Assembly (NCBI RefSeq): GCF_000237925.1
Contig: NC_031498.1
Coordinates: forward strand, 8,582,422-8,646,421
DNA length: 64,000 nt
DNA from: Schistosoma mansoni
Taxonomy: Eukaryota; Platyhelminthes; Trematoda; Strigeidida; Schistosomatidae
Reading direction: 5' to 3'
The notes beneath the pieces were generated by a model. The model was not told the DNA's origin. It saw only the letters and a program-made list of their open reading frames with translations, and did no database searches. Numbering within the stretch: the first letter of the stretch is position 1; each line of letters opens with the position of its first letter. This document shows, one piece after another, positions 1-26,900 of the stretch. Made by a program: the position numbers and the translations under genes.

Positions 1-1273
1 TGGAATTGACGGAAATGTTATTTGCAAAAACACCAACAGACGGTTGAAAATTAATTTAGTTCTTAAAGAAGATATATGTATATATTAAAGTTGCTCATTT
101 AATATTGATATTATTACTATTCCATTCTATTATTTTTAAAATAAAATTAAAATTTTAACCCTTTAGGGAAATTATTACTGATAAAATAGTAGAAAATCAC
201 AATGAGTAATCAATGCAAAGTGATGAATTTAAGCATTTTAAAGAAAACGTCCTAATACACACAAAAAAGTGAATTTAGTTGTTTATTTACTCCGTTTATT
301 TAAAATAATATCGATAAATGCCTAGTTTTATTTTTTTTCATTTATGACATATTCTCTTTTTTCTTTTCTTTCTTGTATTTCAATAGAATATAAGTGACAA
401 CTGTAACCTCAACTAGAGAAGAATTTTCTTAAAATTATTATAGCAGTAACCAGGCAATTGACATAGTGGAATAAATAATACAATTCGATAAACTAATTAA
501 CGTTTTCAATGTATAATGTAGCTTTTCTATGAGTGTTTTGTTGTTCAAGCAATTAGCTTAGATAGATCTTATGATATTGTTCTTTTAATATAAGAAGAAA
601 TTTAAACATCAGAGACTACAATTAATATGGTTCATGTTAAGTAACTATTAGGCTTTTATTTAAATAGCTTATAACAGATTGAAGTAGTAACAACTTTCCG
701 TGTACAAACGATTAGTTTTTGAGTTTACTCGTGTAGACAAATCTACAGTTAAATCAGAGATAAATAAAATAAATGATTACGTACGCTGACATCAGTTTAT
801 AATAAGGCACTACTAAATGATAAATGGTCTCAAAATTTTTATTTGTATAACAATCATTGTTAAAAAGGTAATCGAAAGCAATGAATCTTGCTATGGTGGA
901 TACCTACTTTGTATCGATACTACATACAACACAGTTTTCAATAATATATTGATTGTAGTGTGCGATGTAACTTGAAAAATGATAATAACATGTTATTATC
1001 CCTATGTACATTCTAATTTGGTTGAATTAAACTCAAATACTTTAACTCGAGAGAAAAGTTGACGGATTAAAAATGCCAAAGTTAATAACCGGTATCGCAA
1101 AATGGAAATAAATATTATCAACACTTGAACGTTGTAGATAAAAAAAATTGATGGTTTCATGCAGTTAAAAAAGCATCAAAACCATAGACTCATATAGTCA
1201 AATTACTACTACAGGAGGGCACAAAATATGTGAGTGTAATATTTGATGCACACTTCATCTTTACATCCCTCAT

Positions 1274-1341
<68 letters not shown>

Positions 1342-2438
1342 CGAAGCTTGTGTTTTAATGAGATTTAATGTGAATAAAAGTCTTCACGCTATTTGTAAAA
1401 GAACATAGTTTAGCCTAACCAAATAAATTTTGATTCGTCGAATCACCCTCTGCACTCAGATCACATTTGAATTCCCGTTGTTACACTAGTACAGTGATAA
1501 TACTAGTGATCTATTGAATTCAGTCTATATTTCCAGTTATCTGCTGGCCCTTTTTTCTTGTACCAATTACATAGTCATCAAAATCTTTCTTTTATTCAGT
1601 ATAACACAGTTGAATAAAAAACTCATTCTTACGGCGTACTTTGAATATGTCACGCCATAATCATCATGTGGATTTACGTTTTGATTTATTTCGCCACAAA
1701 TACCTACGCCTTCATTCGGAAGGGGTAAAATTAAAGCTAAAACCATCTACAAACTTCTACGTTTCACGTTACCCACTGGTTTGCTTTCTTCATACACTAT
1801 AGCCACTCTCAGACGGTAACACAACAGTCATGAAACTTTACTAATTATAAATTCCTCTCGACATTTTCCGTTATATACAATTTTGAACAATTTGAAATAA
1901 AACTTCGTGAGCCTGGAAGTGACATTCGGTTTTAATATTACAGAAAGCATTACAACACGAGGAGCGAATGCACACTGACTCACATCATCGCTCTCAGATA
2001 CTACACTGTCTTTAAGTTCGTAACAATTTGAGAAAAATTAACCATTTCTGTATTAGTAATAACTACGTAGAACGGTGGTTGATGGGTCATCTAAACCTAA
2101 GGTATCAGAAACACTGAAATACTAAGCGGTGTTTATTAATATGAAGGGCACTCCGTAAAGCCTTTAATACTACAGCCGACAATATATTGTGCACTCAACA
2201 TATACTAATATGATTTAGAATGCTGGACTCAAGGAAAAAGTCTATCAACTGTGTCAAATAATGGAGATTTATTTAAACACTGAGATGCCCCCTTTAAAGA
2301 AAGACTGGAAGGTATCAATTCTTCCCAGCTGAAAAAGAAAATCTTATAAGAAATCTTATATTGAACCTAGGCCTGCAGCAGTTCAACGTTTGGTGGATTA
2401 ATTTTCTTTTTGAGTTTTACCCTAGTTGATAGTTTGTA
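1..2438. other. AT-rich intergenic DNA, no gene seen
   Basis: No open frame or recognisable repeat family stands out here apart from the TA-repeat listed separately. The base composition is strongly AT-rich, like the other spacers of this window. Confidence 0.6.
1277..1338. repeat. (AT)n microsatellite
   Basis: About 62 bases of uninterrupted AT dinucleotide repeat. Shorter AT tracts occur at about 8234-8264, 24664-24684 and 60175-60192. Confidence 0.95.
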
Positions 2439-3060
2439 GTGACCTGCTTTTACGACGAGAACGCGACCGGTGTATTGGAAACAATTATTAATATAATCAA
2501 TTGTACCAGTGATTGTTTCACTGTACTTGTATGTTTAACTGTACCAAAAACACTTTGCGTTCTGTTGTCCATCTTACTTGTGCTGACGCTCTTACACTCT
2601 GCCATTTTGCCTGTAATCTTTGGCACGTCTCGACATTCTTTCGATACGACGAGATGGCCAACAAATATATCTTATCTGGACCTTTTAGAGCCTTCTGTTT
2701 TTTGGCCTATCGAGGGATCCAAGTCGACATCTGGCACGTAATCTCGATGCCATCTACATCTGGTGAGCCCAACGTGTGCTGGCTTGAGACAATCAGTGCT
2801 GACTATCTCGACGCGGCCATGTCGATCAACCTTGAAAATCTTTTCATGACGGGAAATCACGTGAAAAGGTCTTACGTAAGGCTGTTGCAAAGGTTTGCCT
2901 ACCGTGCTTTTGCCCCGGCTTGCTAGTTGGTTTGTTTAGTTTTCCACATCAAAACTAGTTTTATTATATCCTAACCATTTTGCCAAATGCTTTACCCGTT
3001 CTATCCATTTTCAGTGAATTCTTCTTTATTTTACGGTCAAAAAAGTTTGTTGCGATTTAT
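2439..3060 (+). other. Overlapping open frames, possibly 5' part of the CR1 LINE
   Basis: Two overlapping plus-strand frames (2439-2741 and 2513-2926) precede the recognisable CR1 sequence. I do not recognise either translation. Because they lie directly upstream of a LINE in the same orientation and have no splice-site support, they are more likely the 5' region of that element than a host gene. Confidence 0.25.
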
Positions 3061-6000
3061 CCAACAACTCACATTTCACTATGGTCATGAAGAACTCATG
3101 TAAGCTATCTGAATGTTGTTTTGCTGTCACTTGTGGCATTCAGTGTGACAAATACAAGGGTTGATTTCATGAAGCATGCGCAGATCTTACAGTAACTGCT
3201 TACAACAAATTTAGTCAGATGACATTTGGGTATTCGGAACATGCAATATGAATGCTGAGGATTTGTTGAGCAATATCATCATTCTCTTGATAGGTCTGCG
3301 AAAGACACTGATAGCAACCCTGGATAAAAGCAGTTCTGGAACGGCTAAAAAAACAAAGATGCTCAGCGAAGTAAAAAAGATGACTTTCTACAACATCAGT
3401 ATTGATGGAACACGCACCGACACCACTGAGGACATGGTGAAACCCGGCACCGCCGTAACATCGATGGTGATAGACTCTCTCATCAAACTTGTTTCTCCCA
3501 ACATAGGCCCCCCAAGTGCGACCGTGGTTCCCGAAAACTCTATGGATGACTGGGTCTTCATCAATAGAGTTAAAAAGGATCGAGTGTCACCGTCGAAAAT
3601 GTTGAACATCACAGGTCTTGTAGGTAAATCAGTTAGAGAGTTGGTCGTGAGATCTACCCCTAGCCCAACCAATCAACCATAAAAATCCAGAATGCAGTAC
3701 AACCTTCAGACAATAAGTACCCCAACTTCAACGTCAAGACCTGGGAAAACGAATGCGGTTCGAGATGATTTTTCTCATGATTATGAACCCTAAAGATGGC
3801 TCGACCCTTCTCTAAGTCTACGGGACAGAGACGTCAAGATAGTCAGGTGAAAGGTAAATAGGAAGCCCAAAATTCTCAAACTTCAGTGACTAGCTGTTAC
3901 AAGACTTGCCTGTGTAAAGGATTTCGAGCACCAAAATTATCCAATACTCCTTCGTGTAGCGTTCACCAAAACCACTGATATAGGTAATGTTCTGCTTGTC
4001 AGTCACTGGCTGAAATCAGATGTAAGGATACTGCCTGACATACTATATTCTAAGCCCAATCTAATAAGGAACATCCCTCTGAAAAACCTTTTGAAATGTT
4101 CTTTCTTTGAAAGAGTATCATTGTACAAGGTGTGTCAGAAAAGAAGAACCCTGATTATGCAGACTATGATATTTTATGGTGGAATTTCATAAAGCAATAT
4201 TTGAGGCTCAAGAACATACTGACTGGATAAGCTGTCCGACTAGCCAAGGAGGACGGGGATTCTAGACCCCGGTTAATAAAGATGACCTTCCAATCCCCTC
4301 GAATGATGGCTACCATTTCGTGTCAAGAGACTCCAGTTACCAACTGAAATCCATGCATATCAGAACAGGCCACATGATCCAGAGATTAGGCAGATAAGGG
4401 GATGAGAACTGACCACTACACTTATGGACTGTCAAGATCAAGGAAAAAACGTAGAAGAGACAAAGACTATCAACTTGCGAAGCCATGTGTAGGTGGGCTG
4501 CCTTGCAACTCACACTCATTCACATAAACAGGCTGAGGAAGTTCACGCGTTAAAAATCGAAAGCATAGACTGCTATATACGAACGCAAAAGCTTTACCGA
4601 ACAAAATAGATGAGCTGCCTGAATTAAGTGATATTAATAATACTCATGCTTAGATTGTATTTTCACAAACGAAGAATTCATAAGTGGCAACCTCTTAATC
4701 CAAGCTCTTTTGTTAAAAAGCGATCTCGCCGTGATAGACTTGAATTTTGCTATCAAGACTACGTTGAAACATCTTACTAATAACAGGCATTGGGATTTCG
4801 AAAAGCGATGATATGCCAGCTTTACAGAACAATCTACAGCAGGTATACCGAGATGCCTACCCTCAACTTGATTTAGATTCTCATTAAGATTTCTTACTGC
4901 ACACGATCTGATGTGTTACAAAACAATCTGTCTCTTGAACGGTCCCCTAAGGTTTCAAGCAACGTATAGTCACAAAGAATCACACTCCTAGAATGCTAAG
5001 ACGCAAAAGTCACTGGTGAACGGTACATATAGGCAATTCAAAAACACGGGGGACCAATATACGAGGTCGATAAGAGAAGACAGGCTTCAGTATAAGATAA
5101 AGCTAATCGACAAGCCGAGGCACGGTAAGAGAAAAAAGAAAACTGGCTTAATTAGCACCAATTTTTAAAGGAGGTCTACGTGACGACTTACTGTCCATAA
5201 TCTTCCTTTCACCCCAACATCACAGTTTTAGAAAGGGTCGTATACCTTGACTTCTCAAAAGTTTTTGATAGGGTCAGTCATATGTATCTTACCAGTAAGC
5301 TCAAACGGTAAGGCATCAAGTCACCGCTGATTGATTGGCTTATTTCACATCCAAATGGTCTGCTTTTCAGGGTTTGGTAAACTTCACTTTTTCTCAGGCT
5401 GCGAAATGTCCTAGTGAGGTTCCCCATGTTCCAGTACTAGGAACTCTTCTCTTCTTAATGTTTATGAACGACCTTCCTCAACGGGTGTCGTCCGACTTAT
5501 GACTTTTCGCTGATGATGTGAAACTCTAGAGAGAAGTTTGTAACCAAAATAACAAGCTAGCACTTCAGGAGGATCTCACTCCACTTCAAAGTCGGATGGA
5601 TAGCAACGATCTTCAACAATTCAAAGTTTAAAGTAATCCTTCTAAGATATATTGCAGATTATACACTCAACCTAAGTAACTACCAACTAGAGGTATCCCA
5701 AGTTGAAAATGATCTAGGAGTGTTGGTACCCTGTGATCTGAAGTCTATCGCTAACTGAGACAAAAATGTCTTTCTAGCAAATTGCGCACTGGTAACGTCA
5801 AAGAGTGAATTTTCGGTTAGTTCGGTGGTAGGACTCTCCATTTAATGTTCGACAGTTTTGTTCGACCCCGTATAGAGTATGGAAACATAATGTATCCTCC
5901 CTCACTCCAAAATGATGAGGGTACATTGGGACGTATCCAACGATGAGCCACAAACTCAGTTCGGAGACTCAAATTCAATTCATTTGAAGAACCCCTAAGG

Positions 6001-6480
6001 TCACTGAATTTGAAGTGTGTTAGACACTTCTGGATATCCCCTTAAATATCTATTTGAGCTCAGACCCAACATAATTCTTTGGGGTAACACACAGAAACTG
6101 GAAACACAACATAGCAGGACGGACAATAGACAAATCTTCTACTCATTAAGAGTAGTCAAACATTGAAATTCGATGTCGGCTAAGTCAGTTCAAGCGGCTT
6201 TACGGGAGGTCTTTGAGAGAAAACGTGACATATCCTTAAGGACTGAAAATAGTATCTCATTGTAATTTACTAATATTTTTCCTCTTTCATCGTTAAATAT
6301 TACTTTGTTCCCACCAGGTGACATCAGTGACTCACTGCCAATATGTATGGGAACTGTTTAAGCTAAAACGTCTTTTATTCTTACAAGAACTCTTTGAGCC
6401 CTTTTTAAAGTTATCATTTCTGGCGCTCAAATCAACATTTGTTGTCTGGCGGGTTGGTTGCTTGTTTACTTTCGTAGTTG
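3061..6480 (+). mobile_element. Decayed CR1-clade LINE (SR1-like), nearly full length
   Basis: A non-LTR retrotransposon read in several frames because of many stops and frameshifts. Around 3085-3260 is a PHD-like cysteine/histidine cluster, as in CR1 ORF1 proteins. About 4560-4760 resembles the start of an endonuclease domain. From about 5220 a reverse transcriptase is clear: VYLDFSKVFDRVSH at 5247, then a region around LLFLMF/NDLPQRVS near 5450, a decayed FADDVKL at about 5505, and LEVSQVENDLGVLVP near 5690. The C-terminal region around 5840-6240 ends in a 3' UTR near 6260-6480. Several stops in the RT core are shared with the copy at 38226-38911. It is inactive. The CR1 assignment rests on the RT signature and is firm; the exact ends are not. 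Confidence 0.75.
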
Positions 6481-7738
6481 CGAATATAATATTGTCCTAA
6501 TCTAAGGCTTGTGTCTATGCTGACTGCTTCCTTTTGCTTTCCGTAACGGGTTTAAGTACATTGCTTTTACTTCCTGAGTCGTTGACTCACGTTTCCTTAT
6601 GTTCTCTCCAGCCCTCCTCACTCTCCCTTCTATTTGCTCCCCTAATTCTCAAAGCACCTTATAGCTAAACACGAGCCTTCACACTTTCCAGCAGTCCTTA
6701 AGGTTACATGTCCTTGTAATTTTATCATTTTTATGGTCAAAATATCTGTATAATCCCTATTTCCTATACCTTTTCGGGCTGACCTAAATGACTACTTGCC
6801 TACCCTGTCTCTGTGGGAGTGGTATTGTTTTGAAAGTCTAAAGTTAGAATTCACAGAGTGTGACTCCAAATCCGATGATGTCTATATGTTATGCCTAAAT
6901 ATTTAGCTAATCCTACAAGTGCGCAAATATAAGTATGGTTGGTCAAAACAACACATTAAATAGTTTCTTGTTAAGCTGTGTTTAAGTTATTCAGTGGAAG
7001 TGCTATCCGGAAAATCGCACATGCAACTAAAGTAGTTTTGTTCATTGGTAACTACAAACGTTTATGAATTATAACTCAACAGAGTTACTTTAAAAATACA
7101 CCAATTGCCGTACATTCCAAACCACCACCCATTGCAACACTGTGTCGTGTTTCATTGATTATCGATCTATTGCTTACCACAGTAATATATTCAGCCAATA
7201 TATTTCTGCAACTTGCTGTGGAAGCAGTTATACTGTAATAGTAGTACGTCATGTGGCGGTTCCTGATGGTCTGGTGTTTCAACCTTATTAGCCACTTTGA
7301 CAGTCAAGCAATGTCAGCCAAGGTCTTAAGAGGAATACTGGATATTCCCTCTCACTCCTCGTGCTTCCGTGATTTCAAATAATACCTTATGATTAGAAAT
7401 GTAGCAGTACACTACTACACAACTGTGACAACTGCTGAGTGGGGGAGACGTAAGTTTCATTAATTTAAGAACGTGGCTCTAAACCAATAAAATGCAGGTC
7501 TAAATCCCGTTCTAATTTCTTTGTTTTCAGTTGTCTAGCCTTACCCTGAGAACCCATACATCTTAGGCCAAAACATTTTTCCATGATTAAGCTCAAAGTT
7601 GTTTGATATGGTCATTGAGTAAGGTTTCACAGCATTAGATGGATAAAAGTTGCATGGGTTAAGTATTTTGCCACTCTCAGATCTTCCATATTAGTTATAT
7701 TCACCTTAAATTAATAATTTGTTGTGTATATTATGTAG
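6481..7738. other. Spacer upstream of ISWI, no gene seen
   Basis: This AT-rich stretch between the CR1 remnant and the first ISWI coding exon shows no convincing frame or repeat. The ISWI promoter and any 5' untranslated exon should lie here. The start codon at 7739 sits directly after an AG acceptor, so an upstream non-coding exon or a trans-spliced leader is expected. Confidence 0.4.
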
Positions 7739-20591
<12,853 letters not shown>

Positions 20592-20710
20592 ATAACAGTG
20601 ATTTGTAAATGTCTCTGTCTTATATTCTTGTTGTAGGCCTCTTGCATTTGATTTTATGTACTCGTTTCCCCTGATTTCATACTGGTGTATTGTTTATCAA
20701 ATCCTACATA

Positions 20711-20716
20711 AATAAA
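20711..20716 (+). terminator. ISWI polyadenylation signal AATAAA
   Basis: A canonical AATAAA lies about 120 bases after the ISWI stop codon. Confidence 0.6.
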
Positions 20717-20719
20717 GAT

Positions 20720-22900
20720 TTGTTAGTAAATTTACTCTTTGCCAAATATTTTCATTTGGTGTCTATAATAATCTGAAGTGTAACAACGTTCAACAATAAA
20801 AATATTTTAGTGTATACCAAAGCATTAACTCGATTCTACTAAATAGTCTTATACATTTAAATTCACATAATTAATAATCTACCTAATGAAAACGATTAGT
20901 GACAGAGAATTCACTCATTTGATCAAAAACTCAAAATATAACTTTCTCATATCGAATATATTTAAGAAAGTGACTGTTAACAATAGACTTGACTTGATAA
21001 AGCGACACTACTTATAAATGACCAAACTTCAGTAGATTTTCGAACAAAACGATGTTTTTTAGAATGTCCGCTTCAAAAATTTCACAACGAATTATAAATT
21101 TTGTTTAACATGGCCACATCACATTTGCAGTCCTGTGAATCAATAAAATCATCGAATACCTAACGAACAGTTATAATTCTTGAAAACAGCTGGATTACGA
21201 TACCATCTTATAATTATTCTAGTTAGTTCACTGGGCATATCCTTAATGTAATCATCATTTACAAAAAAGGCATCTAACCCATCAACATTGTGTTTCACTT
21301 TAGGTTGGCACATTTTTTGCACGAACACAGATAATCTTCAGCAAGAATGAGGCGCCCGAGTGTTTTTCTTCAATGCTTACTTGCGTTGTCTCTGCAACCT
21401 CAGACAGAGAGAAAATGTCATGCGTCTGAATTGTATCTAGTCCCCGTTGTGTTGTCTCACACTATGATTATTGTTTAGACCCTAGTTTCTACAGATTGTT
21501 AATCGTCTAATTAAAAATGTAAGGCGGTTTTACAATAACAACAATCATTTTAATAGTGGCTTACAAAACGTACAATAAATGTTTACAGACGGTTTATTTT
21601 CCACCGTATACTAAATTATGCATTTATATGTTATTAGAGTGACCATAATTCACAGCTGAACGTAAGCAATGAAAATAAGAAGGTGAAATGTTACCACTTA
21701 AAATTAAACATAGTTCATGTAAGAAATATGTTGTTTCTGACTTTATTCAGTAAGAGATCGTCCATTAAAACCAGAGGAATAATCGATCGGCGGTAAGATT
21801 TAGAGGATCAATGTATGCTAATTTTATAGACAAAAAACTAGTAGTAGTATGTGCAACTTATATCGACCCAAGTAGTATATAACGCTAGTCAGGAATATAA
21901 TGTCTGGCAGCAGAAGGAAAGAAAGTGATTGGTATGGAAATGAAGGAACAGTGAGGTCTGAGACAATTGATCGATATTTGCAAAAGAATAGTCAAGTTTA
22001 AGACGATTGATATTTTGTAAATTAAGTATCCATTGTATGGTTCTCAGATTTTACTAAAATGTTCTTTGTTCAACTATATCCGGTTGTGTCCACCCGTGTT
22101 CTCGTTCACTACAGTAGCACGAGTTTCGAAGTATGTATATTCGTCTATAATGGGTACATGATTGTGACGAGATGGCATAGATTTTAAATATACTGTCATT
22201 AATATAATTTAATGTTTGAACGAACGAAGTGAAAACTTCACTGTTTGCATAATCTCTAGGGCTCAACAAGTCAGTGTAAAATAACTTAACAGATAAAGTT
22301 TCACTGAAATATGTGCTTTTTGAGTAAAAATGATAGTTTACCTAAAGAAATTGGTACTAATAATGATGTGAAGTGTGTTTGGGGATCACTGTCTTCCTAC
22401 GTTGTTTTTATCATGAATAATTCTATGTAGTGATTTTTCTTTCTAATTCCTGCTTGCTGCTCGAACAGCCTATTCTCATGGTGAGATTGATTGTTTTATC
22501 ATCCAAAAGTGCTGTTATAGCACGACCTACTTTTGTGATCGTTGCTTATTGTAACAAAAGTTTTATTCTTTATTAACTTTAACAAGTTTTGAAGCTCTTA
22601 ATGCCTTGCAACCGTTAGATCTGACATATGAATATAGTTAAGAAATTAAATAATTAGATATAAAGCGTGCCTTTCTAACTCACAATCGATAGATTGTTCA
22701 CATACTAGCTCAGTTACTGCAAGTAGTTAGCTATGGCTACCGAATATTGATAATTGTATGTCTAGTGGATTGTTCTAGAGATTGTCTTTATCCACCAATG
22801 GTTCGCCGACCTAATAAGAAGTATTTATTATCAGTATAGGGTTGTGACGATTGCTGAATTTTACTAAAATCACGAACCGATCTAAACTAAACAACCACTA
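20720..22900. other. Spacer between convergent ISWI and TBC1D24-like genes
   Basis: AT-rich DNA with no convincing frame or repeat that I can name. Confidence 0.4.
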
Positions 22901-22902
22901 AA

Positions 22903-22980
22903 AACGTGAGAGCGCTGGACGACAGTTTCATCCCGGCATGGAAATCCTCAACAGTGCACATCCATAGCCCCACGACTGGG
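22903..22980 (-). mobile_element. Decayed hammerhead SINE remnant
   Basis: Minus-strand remnant of the Smalpha-type ribozyme region. The order of stems is still visible (GCACTG ... GATGAAAC ... GTCGTCCAG), but the CUGA core begins with T and stem II is mispaired, so it should be dead. Confidence 0.6.
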
Positions 22981-23012
22981 GCTATTTAAACTTGGATTAA
23001 TTTTAATTTGGT

Positions 23013-23060
23013 TATTTATTCTCTGAAGAAGTGACTTACACGAAACGTCAGAAAATTTAA
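23013..23060 (+). ncRNA. Candidate minimal hammerhead motif, Penelope-like-element type
   Basis: CTGAAGA at 23023-23029, a short hairpin GTG/CAC with a 5-base loop, then GAAAC and GTC (cleavage expected after 23049). Stem I TTCT/AGAA closes it and stem III is the self-complementary ACGT. There is one extra A before stem II. Such minimal type I hammerheads are known from Penelope-like retroelements, where they work best as dimers. No polymerase is recognised nearby. Confidence 0.4.
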
Positions 23061-23079
23061 TTTTTCTACTCATTGGGAT

Positions 23080-23901
23080 ATTACAAATATTCTAAATTCT
23101 ACTGCTAGCCAAAACCCATCTATTTTATATAAATAGAAACCCAGATGAACCCGTGAAAACATATGAAGCAAGCAATTTTACAACAATAACTGAAATATGA
23201 TCATGCGCTAATTATAAAGAAGCTACATACCAAATAACTATTATTCATTCGTTAATTAAAACAACTGAAGAATATGAAAAGATGTAGTAACATATATGTA
23301 TATATATAGTGACTGAGAAACAGGAATTCAAATAAAATAAATTTCTATTAAGCAGTAAATAAATTAGTTATCTTTCTTAGTTTAAATAAATAAATAAGTA
23401 TTGGTATGATTGAGCAAGAGAATATGACTAGAGATAAACAAATATATCATAAAATAAATGAATTTTGCACAGGATTGACAATAAAAAGACAATAAATTGC
23501 ACATCATTTAGGTTTTCATGAGAATATTAATTATAATAATAGTAGCAGAAGTACTAGTAGAAAGTTACAAATATTTTTTTTATAAAGAAAAGAAATGAAT
23601 ATACATAATCATTATCATTTGTGATATTGTCCATTTTTTCGCATAGGAATGTTTTGATTTAACACAGATCATAGTTAAATAGGTAGTTAGTTGCCCAAAT
23701 GTATTTGTCTAAAACTACATAAATATATGTTATACAAAGATCGATAATAAACAAATAGGAAGAACAAAAACGACTTATATATATCTCTCTCATACACGCA
23801 TAGGTAAAACAGGCTGACTGCGTAATAAATAAACAGATCAAGGAAAACTTTATTTTAAAAAAATATCATAAGATTGAATAATTTATGTAATTTCAAACAG
23901 T
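23080..23901. other. AT-rich spacer, 3' flank of the TBC1D24-like gene
   Basis: Very AT-rich; contains the expected 3' UTR of the minus-strand gene. Nothing else is seen. Confidence 0.4.
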
Positions 23902-26900
23902 TTAGAGATCACGAAAACCGATTAGTTCGACCAATCCAACAGTGAACATACAACCAATTTGTCCATTTTCACACTGAACTGTTTGTGTTAGATCAACTGG
24001 ATCAGTAATCAAGCACTGATTAGAAAAAGTTAGAGTTGGACCACTTGAAGCCGTTGTGAGACAACTATCCAAGCTCAAACCTGGAGGTCCATTACTTATA
24101 CTGCCACCAAGTTCTATACCATTATTTGAAGCTCTTTGAAAGCGTTGATATTGTATGGAATGTATAATCTTTTCATCATCAGAACTTGATCCAATCCATC
24201 TATATATAACAAATGGACCAGGTTTAATGCGAAATAGAAAGCATAAACCATTTCCATAGTAAACAGATTCAACATGAGGTTGCCATCTGTCTGAACAAAA
24301 AGCTCCTATAATACTATTCCTTGACAAACTACGTACCAATAGAATTGTTGCAGGATTTTCTGTCTCTGCTGCTTTAGCATAAAATGTACGCAGGCTATTA
24401 CCATCTACATTGGATGAAAATACTCGATATGGTTTGAATAAACAGGAATATTTGCGATCATCAACCGATGTGATAATTGAAGCTAATTCATTACTCGATA
24501 CACACTCAGAGGGATGAATTTGTTTTTCAGCATCACCACCAAGTAAGTAAGCAGCGAATGTATTCTTTCCGCTTTTATTACATGGCTGAATTAGCTCTTT
24601 GTCAACATCGAAATTCACTTTCGTTAAAGAAAAAAGTAAAAATTAATTGAATTAAGACAAGTAATATATATATATATATATATAATTATTTGGTCTAAGA
24701 ATAATAATCGATTTACTCGCATTAAAGAAAAATGTTTCAACGTGTAGTTGATGATTAGGACTTGACAAAACAATATATAATATTATTTTTTCTAAGTAGG
24801 ACAGGAATATTTCAATCGATATCTGCAGGTAAAACTGGGATGTAAAAGTATGCAATAATAGGTTTGTTGGATATGTTAGATCCCCATAACTCCCTTGGTA
24901 AATGCCTAATTTTTGTAATTCTATGTTAAAAATTTGAATTCCTTGTTTTCGCGCCAAAAGCACCCATTTTCACCTTCATGTCGTATTTCCCACTTGGGAG
25001 GACCTTAAATGCTATTGGTTCGTTGTCTCTTTCAGTATGTTATTTTGTAATGTTTCTAAGATACACTTTTACTCTGTATATATACTCTTGAGTTGTGCTT
25101 CTGGCTGCTTATTGAATATCTTACCCTTTTCTGACCTTGGACTTCTCTCTCTAGTTAGCGGGGCTGGGACGCATCGGAATAGTTAGCTGATTTGGTCATT
25201 GTGTCTCTGAGTCTTCGTTCTGTTTGCAGATTAGGTGAACTCGTAATCTACTCAAACATAGCGAGGTTGAGAGAAAATATGATCACCGCAAAAATACTGT
25301 TTATTGTACATTTTTAATTCTTATTAATGTTTGGTTCAATTAATCTTAATGGACAGTTTATTGCACTGTTGGACTAGTAGTTCCCCATAAATCAACGTTG
25401 AAAAAAAATGTGGTTTCGCGTTTACGAACTTAGCGATGAAAACACATAACTTTCGATATTCATGAGACTTACTGAGTAATAAACTACCACTATCATAGTG
25501 TTTATCTTCTGTTTTAGGACACTTATAAAGACTAGATAGATCATTTGTTGTTTCCATTCATCATGTGAACAGCTTCACTTCACTGTGTAGTCTTGGTGTT
25601 TCGTTTAATAATAAGACATCATTTAAAAAGAAAACTCTTAGTATTAAAAAACAAATATGGTTAAAATATCATAAATATTTTACAAATTGTTAGGTGAGCA
25701 AAAATTACCTTGAAGAGACTGAACACTTTTGATTGCCTGAGCAATTTTTATCCGACTCACACCACGCAGTGAGAACATTTTTCTCATTAACTTTGATGGC
25801 GTCAATGGGATATGTTTAAATATTTCTTCATCATACGCAAACACATTAGAATAATCCCCAACGTTTCTTCCGATTCCATTGGTCCCACTGCTAAGCTTTG
25901 AATACTTTCCACATAAGGAGGCTTTAAGAATCTAAACGATAGATTGCAAAAAAGGAACACAATTAATGTGCTTAGCACAATGGTATAGTTTCTTTAGAAA
26001 CGATTCAACACTATGGTAATTTTAAAAATGAAGATTATACAGTGGCCAAGATTTCTATTGGTATCGAACTTCCATAATGGGCTTATTACTGAATAATCTG
26101 CTTTGTAGTAAAATTAAATCGTACTATAACCTTCAAAACTTTATTTAACGCATAAGTCGGCTACCAATAAACAACTGCTTACTACTTGACTTTAATTTAA
26201 TTAGAATTATACGAGGAAAATATATCATCACACTCCTTAAACATCGACATGATAATTCAATGACTTTCATTAGGGAAGTTTATCTGTGACAATCAACATT
26301 TATGAAGTGAATTAGTCAATAGTTTCTCTGATGTTACATTCATGACGTTAACGCCTTTGAGTTTTTGAAATGTAGTCAGATAATTCAAAAATAAATTCTT
26401 TGATTGATGCAATATGTTTTGCTTACAAGAACTAGTCTTTCTCCTTTGTCTGGCTAGCTTATGGTCAGTGTTATCTTTTCTAAACTTACGTAAAGCATCT
26501 TGATATTGTTTGGTAAGTGGAAATTTGACGGGATGTTTACCGTTTTCGCATTATTGCCAGCTATCAGTCAACCAACGTGTTCAGAAATCTAGTAAGTTCT
26601 TCGAATGAGGTTGGGACCAAATCTGTTGTTTATGAAAATAATTTCCCAAACTGCAGGTCCGTATTTAGTTAATTAATTTCATATCGATAGTCACAGAATT
26701 TAGGGGCAAGCGATAAGGCTTCTAATAAAACTATATTCAATTTCACACTGGAAAAATTGTACACGTATTGTTTTAGGTCAATAGGAGACTTAATTTCTGG
26801 TTTTTAATATTATAGAGATTTCAACGATTTTATCCTTACTTTCCTCGATCTACTTTTTACCACCGTGTTGACACAGTTCATAAATTGTGATTTCATATCT

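Noticed and set aside
2439-2926. Possible small host genes
   Set aside because: The frames overlap, show no domains and lie directly upstream of a LINE in the same orientation.
24978-25265. Solo LTR
   Set aside because: TG...CA ends can be drawn, but the match with 58640-58830 shows it to be the 3' end of a LINE, and no target duplication is seen.
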